Below, piece after piece: positions 31,359 through 42,673 of a DNA stretch of 46,268 bases (the first letter of the stretch is position 1; each line of letters opens with the position of its first letter). The notes under the pieces were generated by a model that was not told the origin of the DNA, searched no databases, and saw nothing but the letters and a program-made list of their open reading frames with translations. This DNA comes from Ministeria vibrans ATCC 50519. Its lineage: Eukaryota; Opisthokonta; Filasterea. The stretch covers positions 1-46,268 of the forward strand of contig CALSCP010001341.1 of the NCBI GenBank assembly GCA_943704425.1, read 5' to 3'. Made by a program: the position numbers and the translations under genes.

Positions 31359-34300
31359 ATGCTGACTGGCTTTGTAGTTGGCAGCGTGTTGGGGGCGCTG
31401 CTCGTGCTGGTGGTCCAAGTGATTGTTTTGACGCGCATCCTCAAGCGCTACTACGCACCCCAACGAATGCTCCCCATCGAGAACCTCCTGGCTTCCGTGC
31501 GCACCCGATACGGAACCGTCTCGCCGGCGGAGGTGCGAGGCATCCAGCGCGAGCTTGCCCACGCCCACAGAGACGACGAGGAGTCCGCGACCTGGCTCAA
31601 CATTCTCATGCAAAAGTGGTATTCCGAACTTCGTCCGACTCCCGTCCGTCGCGCCATTGCCGATCTGCTCCGCTTTGAGTTTGAGATGGTCCGCCGCTCG
31701 CTGCTCGGTCGCGCCTTGAGCATCCTCCATTTCAAAGATTACAGGTGTGTGGTGGTGCAACAAAGTTTTCAATGACTCGTCTGATCGCACTCCTCACTCA
31801 CTCCCTCACTCACTCACTCTCTCACTCCCTCGTCTGATTCATAGCCTTGGAAGTAGACCGCCCGTCATCCATTCGATTCGCTTCATATCAGCCAATCAAA
31901 TTGCCAAGGCAGGCGAGAAGGACGACGAGACGCTGCGGGCAGTTCGTCGTTCGACTGTTCTCACCGCCAGCACCTCCGAGTCGGCTGTTCCCGCTTCCGC
32001 CGATCCCCCATCAATGGGTCGCAACGGCTCTGCACGGAGCACTACCACCACAAAGTCGACCAGCGAAGCGCCGTGGTCGTCGGCCACGCGTGGTGGCTCC
32101 TCCCGCTCACACGCCATCCCCACATCAGCCTGGATTGACGGTGTGCTTGTCGTGGATTTCTCTTTCGCAGGCAACTTCAACATTACGGCCGAGGTCGAGA
32201 CCATTGTGGGTCTGGTGGGCATTTTTAGCATTTCGGTGCGCGCCGTGCGCGGACAGTGTGTCATCAAAATGCCCGCGGACACGCCCGGCACCTACCTGTT
32301 CGGGTTTATCGGCGATCCCGACGTGCGTCTCGACATTAGCGTTTTGCTAGGCGGCCACGAACTCAGCGGCGTAGGCTTTCTTGTCGATCGTGCAGTGCGC
32401 AGTGTCATTCGCGAGCGATACACGCTGCCTAACCTCGTCGAGGTGCACGTCGACATCAATAGTGGCGTGCTCGAGACGCGCGGTGTGCTCTCGGGTGTCA
32501 CCCCCAATTCAGCATCGTCGGCGTTGCTCAGCTCGTCGCAGACTCACACGTGGCAGGAGAACGTCGACTTTGCGTCGGGCACTCGCTGCACCCTCTGTGT
32601 CAATGCCATCCCTCGCTCAGGCATCATCTGCCGCTACTGTTCACTCATCTGCGACCGCAACTGTCGCTCGCGCTCTCTTCTTGACGTCTGTCCCGGCACG
32701 CAAGGCAAACTTCTCGACCGTCTGCGTCTACTTGGTTGGCGCGACAACTCGTATGCAGCATTGCAGTCAACTCCATCGCCCGGTCTCGGTAGCGATGACA
32801 CCACAACACGCGAGGCGACACTGCAACCGCCACAATCACGCGCAAGTTCACGGCCGCCGATCCTCAATTCCAAGGCGTCGTCATCACCATCGCCGTCTCC
32901 CAGTCTGTCGCCGTCGGTCATTCGCACGCAGAACAGCCTGCGCAACACAGTCACTGTCTACGACATGATCCCCGGTCGTCTTTCGGTGCGTGTGCTGCGA
33001 GGCACGAACCTTGCCGCCAAGGACCGCAGCACCAATGCCTCCGATCCCTACGTGATCATGTCGTTGGGTTCGGAGCAGCGCAAGACGCGCAAGATTCGTC
33101 GCGAGCTCAATCCAGAGTGGGATGAGACCTTTGAGTTTGATGTGAGGACCTCGCGCACAGGGATCAAGTGCAATCTGCTGCGTCTCGACGTGTACGACTG
33201 GGATGCCATGAGCCACGACGACTACATGGGCGGCGTGGTGATCTATTTGCACGATCTGTGTCCCTCGGTCAAGCACCAAGAGGCCTTTGAGCTCATGCCG
33301 CGTCGCAACGAGCAAGTAAGCGGCTCCGTTGTGCTCGAGCTGCTCTTCATCGCCGACCAGAGCCGTACGGCTCCATCCACGACTACAAATCCAGTCGCGT
33401 CGTTTGTTGCGGACCGTTCTCGCCGCAGCCACACGTCATGGTTGCTCGACGACGATGCCGCCAACGCCGTCTCTCCCGTGGGCAGTGGTGGCGGCAGTGG
33501 TGACGACCTCCTTGTCATCGACGACCCTGATCACGCTGTGCCCCGCGACAATCTCTCCTCCAAGCTCAAGCGTGAACAGGCCTTTGAAAACTTTGTCACG
33601 TCCGAGCGCTCCTTTGTTGATTCCCTTGAGAATTGTCGAGAGGTACCAACGCAATGATGATTATTTTACATCAATGACTTTTTTTTTTGTACAGGTGTAT
33701 CTGAATCGACTACTTGCGCAAGACTTTTGCGGCGAAGGAACACTAGTTGCGCGACTGTCGACGCTCTTTGGCAATGTGATTTCGGGCTGTCGTGAGTTTG
33801 TGACGGAATTGTCGCAGGTGAAGCGCGAGCGCACCAAACACCCTCTGGCACAGGTGGGCGAGCTTTTCTCGAACAAGACTCGCATGCACGATGCCTTTCT
33901 GGCGTACTCCATGACATCGCCTGAGCTCGTGCAGCAGATCGAGCAGCTTGCCGCCCAGAATGCGTCGTTGAGTACGCTGCTGGCCCACGGCCGTGACGAC
34001 CCGCGTGCCCACGGGCTCAGCGCCGTCACCTTCTTCAACGAGCCGGCCGTGCACTTTCTCGAATATGGCATTTTCTTTGAGCGTCTTCTTGAGCTGTGCG
34101 AGCCCACTGATCCCGAGTACGACCGCCTTGCCGAGTCTCTCTCGCTGGTCAACCGTACACACACACAGATCCTCAAGAACAACGAACGCTCGCGTATGAA
34201 CCGCCTCCTCAGCGACATTCGTCACTCGCTTCAGACCAACGCCTCTACCGATGCTCTCCTTGCCATCAACGATCCCGCGCGTCGTCTCCTCTTTGAGGTA

Positions 34301-35944
34301 CCTTTTTACTTGTGTGTTTTGTGTTTGTGTGTGACACTTGTGCACGTTTGGTTGTGTGTAGGCTCATGTTACGTCCGCTCGGGGTGATCCCTGTGTCTTC
34401 ATTTTGCTTGACAATGTCGTTCTCATTGCGAAAGAAGACGTAAGCTTGACTACTACTAATACGAAAGATATAATAATGTTTTTTTTTATTATTCTAATGT
34501 CCGCAGCGGCACACGTCGATATCGGCGAGGGGAGTGAGCCGTACACTGCGCCCCATCGGCGACCCTTACCCGCTCGAAGACCTGACACTGGCACCCGTTA
34601 GCTGCAACGACGAGTCCGACTCCACCCGCGACCACCATCCGTCTCTGCGCCGCCTCAATTCCGCGAACACCAGCAGTCCCACCAAGGACAAGGACAAGAC
34701 CACTCCCGCAGTTCGCGCAGTCACTTTTCTTGCCACACCCGCTCAGGCCCCTCCTCCTTCCTCTCACGGACGTCTCTCGCTCTTCCCCAGCGATACCTCT
34801 ACTGTCCCAAACTCACAGGGTGTCACCTGCCGCATCAGTCGAATGGATGGCTCCCAACCTTTTGTCGTCACTACCGACACGGAAGCTCAGGTAAACGAGC
34901 AGCTCAATTCTTACCCAAGTCTCTTTTGTTATTACTGACGGTTTTTTCACAGTTGCGGCGCATTATTCGGGCGGTGGAGTCGGCAGTGGATGCGCTGCAG
35001 CACGCGGGGCAGCGTTTGAGCCGCATGCCGAACCTTAACAATGCAATTTCGTGGCTGCAGTCGGCTGTGCTGATGCGTGACAGTGCGCCAAACCCAGAGG
35101 TACAGCAGCAGAGTGAGTGAGCGATAGGCGCATGATTCATGGATTGGTTTTACTAGATATTCGCCAAGGAGGAGCAGATCAAGGCGCTGGCGGCCATGAT
35201 ACGCCTGCACGAAACGGAAGTGGAGGAAGTGATGCTTGCGAGTGGGTCCGTCGAAGAGACGCACACGTCGACCAATCGCGTTGCTGCACTTCAATCCGAA
35301 CTCAACGAGCTCCAACGACGCCACGATGATCTTAAGGTTAGCCAGGCATCGTGCTAATAATAGTTGTAACTATATTCATTTTTATTCAGGCGGAAGTGGA
35401 TGTGATGCGCCATACGGCTTCGTCGGGCGCGTCTTTGCTAGCATCCGGCAGTCGTGTGCAGTCTGTCCCTGTACCCCTCGTCACCAGCTCAGCAGATCAG
35501 GAACAGTTTCAAAAGTCGTTTGAGCTTCCACCTCAAATCCTTTTTATTGCGGGTACAACAATATAACACACAAATTGGACTGTGCGCGCTCTGACTTGTA
35601 TTGTATATTTGTCATAGCATTTTCATGTGCACAGCGTGGCAGTGGCTACTCAACTGGCCTGCTCTTTGTCACTCCCGAGTATGTCTGCTACAAGGCAAAG
35701 TCTTTGCTCCGGCGCACTCTCAAGGTAGAAAGATGTTCGTGGAGACTATTGAACTCAACACGCATTATTATTATTTTGGTGTGTCAAGGTCAAGTTCCAA
35801 CGAGCAGCCATCCAGTCAGTCGCGTCAGTGGGTACCGACACCATCCAGGTTGTGCTTGCCGGTGGCACTATCTATGTGTACACGGGCTTTTCCTCCCAGC
35901 TCGAGTGGCAGAATGCCAAGTCGGTCTTGTCCCAACGTCTGTAA
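31359..35944 (+). CDS. TM-SMP-C1-C2-DH-PH-coiled coil-GRAM protein (lipid-transfer / RhoGEF fusion)
   Basis: Ten exons: 31359-31744, 31845-33642, 33695-34297, 34362-34439, 34507-34890, 34953-35099, 35157-35336, 35390-35552, 35618-35724, 35789-35944; 1333 residues with consistent phases. Residues 4-27 are a membrane anchor. An SMP lipid-transfer domain follows to about 330 (WLNILMQKWYSELR, VLVVDFSFAGNFNI, LPNLVEVHVD), with a Ser/Thr insertion. A C1-type Cys/His domain lies at about 361-409. A C2 domain (about 504-630) has SDPYVIMSLG and LNPEWDETFEF. A DH domain (about 700-910) has TSERSFVDSLENCREVYLNR and the EYGIFFERLLELCEPTDPEY helix. A PH domain (about 925-1090), a coiled coil, and a C-terminal GRAM domain (about 1215-1333; LFVTPEYVCYKAKS) follow. 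SMP proteins move lipids at ER contact sites; DH-PH activates Rho GTPases. The combined role is inference. AATAAA at 35993. Confidence 0.85.
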
Positions 35945-36279
35945 CTATTGAAATCCTCAACTGTCTTTCATTTCACAATTTCAATGTCCTGAAATAAATA
36001 CCATTTGCTTAGAGAGCGCCAAGCGGCTCTGTATTTTTTTTTACTTTAGACAGTCCTGCGTGTGCACGTATAGAGTGCGTGCTTTGAAGACCCAACGAGT
36101 CATTTCTTTTCTTCTTTTGATTTACAGATCAAGAAACTATTCATTCATTAATACTTTTTTGTTTTCTTGGCAGTCATTGCCTTGCATCACCCAGTGTCCT
36201 CCCAATAGAGGCCTGTTCGCTGCTGACCGGCGCATTCTAAGGGCTCTTTGTCGCGACACGTGAAACCGATTTTCGCATC
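35945..36279. other. Spacer between SMP-RhoGEF and SPB1
   Basis: 335 bp. AATAAA (35993-35998) serves the upstream gene. A 5-bp hairpin followed by T's lies at 36013-36040. The right part is the SPB1 promoter and 5' UTR; TTTACAG and TTGGCAG sites suggest a possible 5' UTR intron. Nothing else was recognised. Confidence 0.45.
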
Positions 36280-38620
36280 ATGGGCAAATCCAAGACTGGA
36301 AAGCACCGTCGTGACAAGTTCTACCATCTTGCCAAAGAGTCAGGCTACCGTAGTCGTGCCGCCTTCAAGTTGCTTCAGGTGCGCCGCTCAATGAAAGACC
36401 GAAAATGGGAAATATTATGTCGGCCTTCAACTCACCGTCTTCTTTCTGCCTCTACCGTCGAATCCATTGTAGCTGAATCGCAAGTTTGACTTTCTACGCA
36501 CTGCCAATGTTGTGCTTGATCTCTGTGCCGCACCAGGTAGGTTTATTGTTGCGATTTTCGCGTTTGCATGCGCAGAATAAAAAATGAAAAAAAAAAAAAG
36601 GCAGACAGCTCAGTGTTGTGTATTCTCTCTCTGCACAGGCGGTTGGAGCCAAGTGGCCGCCAAGCACATCCCACAGTCGGCGAGTCCGATCATTGCGATT
36701 GATCTGGTGCCGTTCAAGCCTATCCCGCGCGTGACGGGTCTTGTGGAGGACATTACAACGGAGAAGTGCCGTGCGGCGATCAAGCGCGAGACCAACGGCG
36801 CCAAGGTCAGTTTTATTATTATTATTATTCTTATTCTTGATATTATTATATTGCTGTTGTTATTATTATTCTTATTCTTGATATTATTATATTGTTGTTG
36901 TTATTATTATTCTTATTATTGTTGTTATTATTATTATTGTTGTTGTTGTCGTTGTTATTATTATTGTAAGAAGAAGTCTCGAGAGAGAGAGAGAGAGACG
37001 GAGACAGAGGAGGGAGAAAGAAACAAAGTGATAGAGAGAAAAGAACGAAAAAAAATATCGATAGAGCGAGAGGGAAGGAGACCTTGCATATGTCTTTGTA
37101 CAAAAAATCAATACAACTTATTATTGATGTTTGTTTTAGGCTGATGTCGTGCTTAACGACGGAGCGCCCAACGTGGGTCGTTCGTGGCTGCTCGATGCGT
37201 ACGGCCAGACGACGTTGACTATGCACGCACTGCGTCTGGCAACGGACCACCTGCGCGAGGGAGGCTGGTTCGTCACCAAGGTGTTCCGCTCCAAAGACCA
37301 CAATGCCCTTATGTGGGTGTTTCAGCAGCTCTTCCGCAAGGTGCACATGACCAAGCCGACGGCGTCGCGAAACGAATCCGCCGAGATCTTTGTCGTGTGC
37401 CAGCACTACCTGGCGCCCGCTCACATTGACCCCAAGCTGCTTGATGCGCGCTTTGTCTTTGAGGACGTGGACACGGGCAACAAGGCGACGCCGTCGCGTC
37501 CCGAAGATCTTTTTGGGCCCGAAACGAAGAAGTTGCGCAAGAAGCGACTGCAGGAGGGCTTTGACAACGAGGCGGGCGGCGCAGTCTTCAAGAAGCTGCC
37601 AGTCATGCGACTGATTGGGGCCAAGGAGCCCATTGCACTGCTCGCGGAACACAACCAAGTGGTGTTTGAGCCGCCGCCGGATGCTACCTCATCCGACGTC
37701 GAGTACACGCGTCTCTATGCGGAGCACAAGGCAACCACAACCGAGCTGCGTGCGCTCTTTGAAGATTTGCGTGTCATTGGCAAGAGCGACCTGCGTCACA
37801 TTCTCTCGTGGCGCAACAAGATGCGCGTGTACCGCGGCGAATTGCGCAAGTTGCGCGGCGAGGCGCCGCTCAACAGCGACGACGACGACGACGACATGGG
37901 CGATGCCAACGACAGTGGTGACGACGCCGACGGCCAAAAGGGCACCATCAGCATGCTGCGTCGTGTGGCCGCCGGTGGAGGCACTCTGTCGGCTCGCGGT
38001 GCCACAACGAGCGAGGGTGACGCCATTGAGGAGTCCGAGGACGAGGAGGACGCCATCAACCGACAATTGGACGAGATTGAGGAGCGCACACGGCGCGAGA
38101 AGAAACGTCAACAACGCAAGCTGCTCAAGCGTAAGATCAAGGAGCGCGAACGACTCAATCTCAAGATGGTGGTGCCCGGCGATGTGCCCGAGGTGGGCGA
38201 TGAGGGCGTGCTCTTCTCGGCTAAAAAGGCGCGCGTGGCAGGTACGGCGTTCTCGGGTGCAGCAGACGATGTGAATGTCGACTCGGAGGAGAACGATTTG
38301 GGGATTCACATTGGCAGTGACGAAGAGGAGGAGGAGGAGGAGGAAGAGGAGGAGGAGAATGGCGATGATGATGACGACGATGATGACGACGATGATGACG
38401 ACGATGAGGCGCTGGTCGCGCGACGTGCCTACCACGATAAGTTAGCGAGTGAATTTGACAATGAGTATGAGGACTTCAAGCGACGCCAGGCGATTCAGCA
38501 GAGTGTCACGCGTGTCAAGGTGTCCAAAAAGATCAACCAGCGTCGCGACGATCTACTTGACGAGGCGACGGATCGCGTGGTGGACGGGATCACGCGGGGG
38601 GAGAGTCGGAAGCGACGAGG

Positions 38621-38653
<33 letters not shown>

Positions 38654-40046
38654 AGAGGGTCCTCGTGTTGCTGGAGGCGAAGGGAAGAAACGGGCACGCA
38701 CCACTGCGACGACGACAACAGGCTCGTCACGCAATGCGGCCATGTGGTTTAGTCAGGATACTTTTGCGGACATTGATGATGAAGCAGAGCTGGAGCGTGA
38801 GTTGGAGAAGCATCGCAAGGAAGAGAAGAAGAAGAAGCGCAAGGCACAACGGGTGCGAGAGGAAGAGGAGGAGGCGGCGGCAGCGGCCGCGTACACGAAG
38901 AAGACGCAAAAGAACAAGAAGAACAAGCGCAGCCTTGAAATGAACGAGACTGACGACGTTGCCATGGACGATATGGAGGTAGACAGCGACGACGACGACG
39001 ATGATGATGAGTACGAGGATGTCGACGCGGATGCGTTGGAGGGGGTGCCGGCGCGGAAGAAGCGCAAGGTTGCGTTGGCCATTGAGAAGATTCCCATGGC
39101 AGAGGAGCTACCGAGCGAGGGCGAGAGCGACGACGATGATGAAGGAGCAGTGGGAGCGGATGCGATGGACGACGACGAAGCGATTGTGATGATGATGCAG
39201 GCGGCGGCGGAGGAACGCAAGCGCATGCGACGGCGCGACGAGGAGGAAGAGGAGCAAGAGGCACGACGCAAGGAGAAGGACGATAAGCGCAGCAAGAAGA
39301 AGCAGGCGCGTGCGGCGATTGATCCTTTGAGTGTGCACGACACCACGTCGACGTTCAAGCGCAAGGGCGACGCAGTGCTTGTGGACGGCATTGAGATTGT
39401 GCCCAAACCCAAGCCCAAGGGTGACTATGACGAGGAAGACGCCGAGGACGAGTTGGCGGTGAGTCGGGGTGGAGACGAGGCGATTCCACAGCGGCTCGAT
39501 GCGGAAGGAATGGCATTGGCGAAGCAGATGTTGGACAAGAAGCGGCGTCAGGAGCTCATTGACGGATCATTTGGTCGCTTTGCGTTTGCCGACCATGGCG
39601 GCATGCCGACGTGGTTTTCTGAGGATGAGCGCAAGCACAACTACTTTATGGCGCCCGTGAGTAAGGAGGCAGTAGCCGAGTACCAGTCACGCGAGCGGGA
39701 CATCAATGCGCGCACGGTGAAAAAGGTTGCCGAGGCGATTGGACGCAAGAAGACGCGACTGTCGCGACGCATTGAGAAGGCCAAGGCACGCGCAACGACC
39801 ATCAGCAACACGCCGGATCTGACCGAGCGACAGAAGATGAAGCAGATGGTCAAGGTGATTGGGCGGGCGCAGTCAAAGAAGAAGGAGATCAAGTACGTGG
39901 TGGCCAAGAAGGGAGGTGGACAACGTGGCAAGAAGCCCACGAAGAAGGGCGAGCAGTACAAGGTTGTGGATCCGCGCCTGAAGAAGGACATGCGCGGCAA
40001 GAAGCGCGCGGAAAAGAGGAAGAGCTCATCAAAGAGGCGCAAGTGA
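36280..40046 (+). CDS. SPB1: SPB1/FTSJ3 pre-rRNA 2'-O-ribose methyltransferase
   Basis: Four exons: 36280-36378, 36473-36536, 36639-36805, 37140-40046; 1078 residues. The N-terminal ~200 residues are an FtsJ (RrmJ) Rossmann methyltransferase: [38 protein letters not shown] (SAM loop), and tetrad K30-D117-K157-E192 in [24 protein letters not shown] and SAEIFVV. The SPB1-specific C-terminal part includes [19 protein letters not shown]-like FSWRNKMR near 250, and the Spb1_C region with [20 protein letters not shown]-like [13 protein letters not shown] and RIEKAKARA. Long Asp/Glu blocks lie between. In yeast, Spb1 methylates 25S rRNA at the A-loop and is needed for 60S assembly in the nucleolus. 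It is longer than yeast Spb1 (841) because of acidic and Lys-rich inserts. Confidence 0.95.
36806..37139 (+). repeat. SPB1 intron 3 with duplicated AT-rich unit and reverse dispersed motif
   Basis: 334-bp intron. The first part is (TTA)n with two copies of a ~41-bp unit containing CTTATTCTTGATATTATTAT (about 36827-36910). A GA-rich block follows. GAAAGAAACAAAGTGATAG at about 37016-37034 is an exact reverse complement of the dispersed motif. Confidence 0.85.
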
Positions 40047-40164
40047 TCTGTGGAAGAGAGAAACAGGGAGAGCGAGAGGAGGGGATCCGAGAGAGTGAGA
40101 AGCTTTTTTTGAAAAGAGATAGTACAGAAAATCTGTTGTATACAAACGATTCGTGTGTTTTTTT

Positions 40165-40334
40165 TTATTTGACGGTTCTTCTCGTCAGCCTGACATGCGC
40201 GTTGATTGCTTGCTCAATGGTACTGCCCAGTTCAGTGAGACGTACGTCAACCGATCGCAATGACTTGCTCTGTTCAATCGCCTAACAATTACAATAATAA
40301 TGAGTAAAACATAGTAGGAGAAAAAAAAAGTAAA

Positions 40335-40370
<36 letters not shown>

Positions 40371-42530
40371 TATTATAATTATTATAAAATAATAATTTAT
40401 TATAATAATAATAATAATATAATTGTTGCGTACTGAGCAAAGTTGAGTGGCCACTGAGGACCCGAGAGGATTGGAGGAGATGTCAAGAGCGGCAAGCAAG
40501 CAAGGACTAGTGCGGGAGTCCAACACGCGCACAAGGGCACGGGCGGCATGAGGGCCCGCGCGGCACCCACTCAGGTTGAGACGAGTAAGCGGTGACATTA
40601 ACGCTGGATCATCATCGAGTGCATCACCAGCATCATTGTGCGCTGTGACATTAGCTTGACGTATACTCATGATGCCCGTGAGAAGATCGCAGGTGCCGTC
40701 GTCGCCCAGGGGGTTCAGCCGCATACACAGTTCGTCCAGGCGTGTGTTGCCTGCAAGTGCCTCCCCAAGTGCCCCTGCTCCCACTTGACCTGTGGAAAAT
40801 AACAACAAGAATAATAATAATAAATAAATATTATTATTAAGCACGTATCATCACAGTTCGTGGTGTCATGTACAATATGCAGTACCAATGCGATTGTCGG
40901 CGAGAATGAGTCGAGTGAGCGGAGTGACTGCAGCGGAGCGCAGTACGTTGGCCAGCGCACACGCTCCGCGATTGCCAATGCGGTTATGCGACAGGTCCAG
41001 TTCTGTGAGATGAGCGTTGCTCAGAAGACTCTCTGCGATGAGAGCGCACTGTTTGTCGTTGATCTATAAGAGGAAGCAACGAGAATGACCAGCTCAACCA
41101 ATGTATTCTATAAAGATCCTGTCTTTACCAGTGAGCGAGCAATGCGCAGACTGGTAAGGTGAGTCAAATCAGAACTCAGTGACTGAGTTAACCCTTGACA
41201 GTCGATAGGAGACATTCCACAAAGTGACCAACTATAACAGACAATGCAAAGAAGACAGATCAGACTTCGCTGTCGAAAGGAGCAACATCCCCAAGGGGGC
41301 GCTCTGACTCAAAGTTCATGGCACAACGGTCGACAGCAAACACAAGAGAGAGATGACGCAAGGACATCAGACGGGCAAACAGGGCGCGTAGGGGCACGTG
41401 GTCTGGTGTGGATCCGTCGTCGCTCCCTCGCGTATTGCGCGCCATAGTAGTATCGACGTCTGCATTAGGCGAGGACCCTGATCTACTCGCGTCATCATTT
41501 AATGTAGCTGGCCCTCCTTCGCTGTCGCTCTCATCACGCTCAGACGGTAGCAGTTGTTTGATGGAAAGACTGTACACAAATGGCTGCGGAAGAAACAAAC
41601 GCGCGCTCAAGGGTGTCACTCAATTATTGTCATATTTTTTTGTTTGTTTGTTTTTACGGATGCAAGGGCTAGGAGCGACTCGAGAGCGTCGAGGGAGTGT
41701 GTTCCGGGGATGAATAGCTCGAGGGTCTCGACGAGATGTCGCTCAAAGTACATTCGCTTCCACACGTCTCCGTGTCGCGCGGGCGCACACACACCCCAAC
41801 GGGCCGTGCATCGTCGTTGCCAGTAGTCTTCATCGGCTATGTAGGGGGCTGCAATGGGCAAGGGAACATCGACAGTGAGACGGTCGTAGACAGTCTTTTG
41901 CAGAGGGCCATTTAGTCGGGTGAGGTCGGGATGCGTTTCAAAATTGCGCACGAGTGCGTGGACGCAGAGCATCCGCAACGAAGGTACAATGGGACTGTTC
42001 CAATTCGGATCTTCGGCAATGACACGGCGAAGATTGCGTCCAACAAAACCCAGCTCGGCGAGCGGCGTGACTTCGTTGTTAATCTGAATCTGGTTGTCTT
42101 CCTCTCCCTCGGGCACTTGAGACGTTGAACCGTGCGACTCGCTGCCCCGACGAGCTACGCGACTGTTTCTTCCCGTCAACCCGATACGAGGTCCATCCGG
42201 CGCTGTTGCGCTCGTTCGCGTGCTTGAAGACCGCGAGGCGGCCGACGTAGAGCGCTCTAGTGGCATCAACGGTGGCAGACTCACATCTGAAATTTTCTTC
42301 TACAACATTATTTTACATTAATATATATACTCAGTTTACATGTGTTTATTATACGATCTTTACTCACCGTCACTATTCTAGATCGCGTTGATGCATTTGA
42401 GGTGGGTCGTGAGCCAAGTTTCACAGCAGGAGGTCTGAAAAGAGAAAGGCAAAAAATTATATAAAGCAAAACGAGAGAAACAATCGTACAAAGACACTTC
42501 TGCACGAGACGACGAGCGCAACTCAGACAT
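40165..42530 (-). CDS. DRC5: Dynein regulatory complex subunit 5 (TCTE1-like, LRR)
   Basis: Eight exons: 42530-42490, 42434-42368, 42299-41658, 41583-41309, 41231-41129, 41063-40886, 40789-40434, 40281-40165; 592 residues. The family core is unmistakable: LAELGFVGRNLRRVIAEDPN, CVHALVRNFETHPDLTRLNG, DYWQRRCTARWGVCAPARHG, WKRMYFERHLVETLELFIPG and YSLSIKQLLPS. RNI-type leucine-rich repeats follow (LTELDLSHNRIGNRGACALA, LTRLNLSGC, LLAALDISSNPLG). DRC5 is part of the nexin-dynein regulatory complex of motile axonemes. The donor of exon 4 (TTTGA|gtcaga at 41309) was chosen because only this phase joins MNF to DWSLCGM, the family segment; the longer open frame ending at 41260 does not continue. It shares a promoter with AK7. 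Confidence 0.92.
40331..40430. repeat. (AAT)n/(TTA)n tract in DRC5 intron 7
   Basis: About 100 bp of AAT and TTA repeats filling most of the 152-bp intron (40433-40282). Confidence 0.9.
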
Positions 42531-42610
42531 GACTGTATTAAAGAAGAACGAAAACGTAAAAAAAAATGACGCTGAAGCACCTCTTAAATAAATAGCAGTC
42601 AATCTTATAT

Positions 42611-42624
42611 TTTGCCTTGGCAAC
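42611..42624. promoter_or_regulatory. X-box 1 (RFX-binding-like)
   Basis: TTTGCCTTGGCAAC: two half-sites separated by two bases, matching the RFX consensus GTNRCC-N(0-3)-RGYAAC except for the first base (T for G). It is a near-perfect inverted repeat, TTGCC/GGCAA. Confidence 0.7.
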
Positions 42625-42625
42625 G

Positions 42626-42639
42626 GTTGCCTAGGAAAC
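42626..42639. promoter_or_regulatory. X-box 2 (RFX-binding-like)
   Basis: GTTGCCTAGGAAAC: left half-site GTTGCC fits the consensus exactly, spacer TA, right half-site GGAAAC differs from RGYAAC at one position. It begins two bases after X-box 1 ends. Confidence 0.7.
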
Positions 42640-42673
42640 GATTTATTTTTTTAACCACTTGTCATTGAGTGTC

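Larger units (their letters stand above)
42531..42673. promoter_or_regulatory. Bidirectional promoter of DRC5 and AK7
   Basis: 143 bp separate the start codons of two axonemal genes transcribed away from each other. The middle of the spacer contains two adjacent RFX-type X-box sequences (42611-42624 and 42626-42639). They lie about 81 bp from the DRC5 ATG and about 35 bp from the AK7 ATG. No other candidate element was recognised. Confidence 0.75.

Noticed and set aside
33643-33694. ATGATGA in a 52-bp intron of the SMP-RhoGEF gene
   Set aside because: The intron is too short and has no CTGA.
36013-36040. Hairpin followed by T run after the SMP-RhoGEF gene
   Set aside because: Looks like a bacterial terminator, but the stem is only 5 bp and the context is a eukaryotic nuclear genome with AATAAA just upstream.
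40820-40860. GTGATGA in DRC5 intron 6 (minus strand)
   Set aside because: No D box follows before the acceptor.
41260-41309. Extension of DRC5 exon 4 to the stop at 41260
   Set aside because: The frame ends without family similarity; donor TTTGA|gtcaga joins in phase to the next LRR exon and restores the conserved MNF(D/E)W segment.
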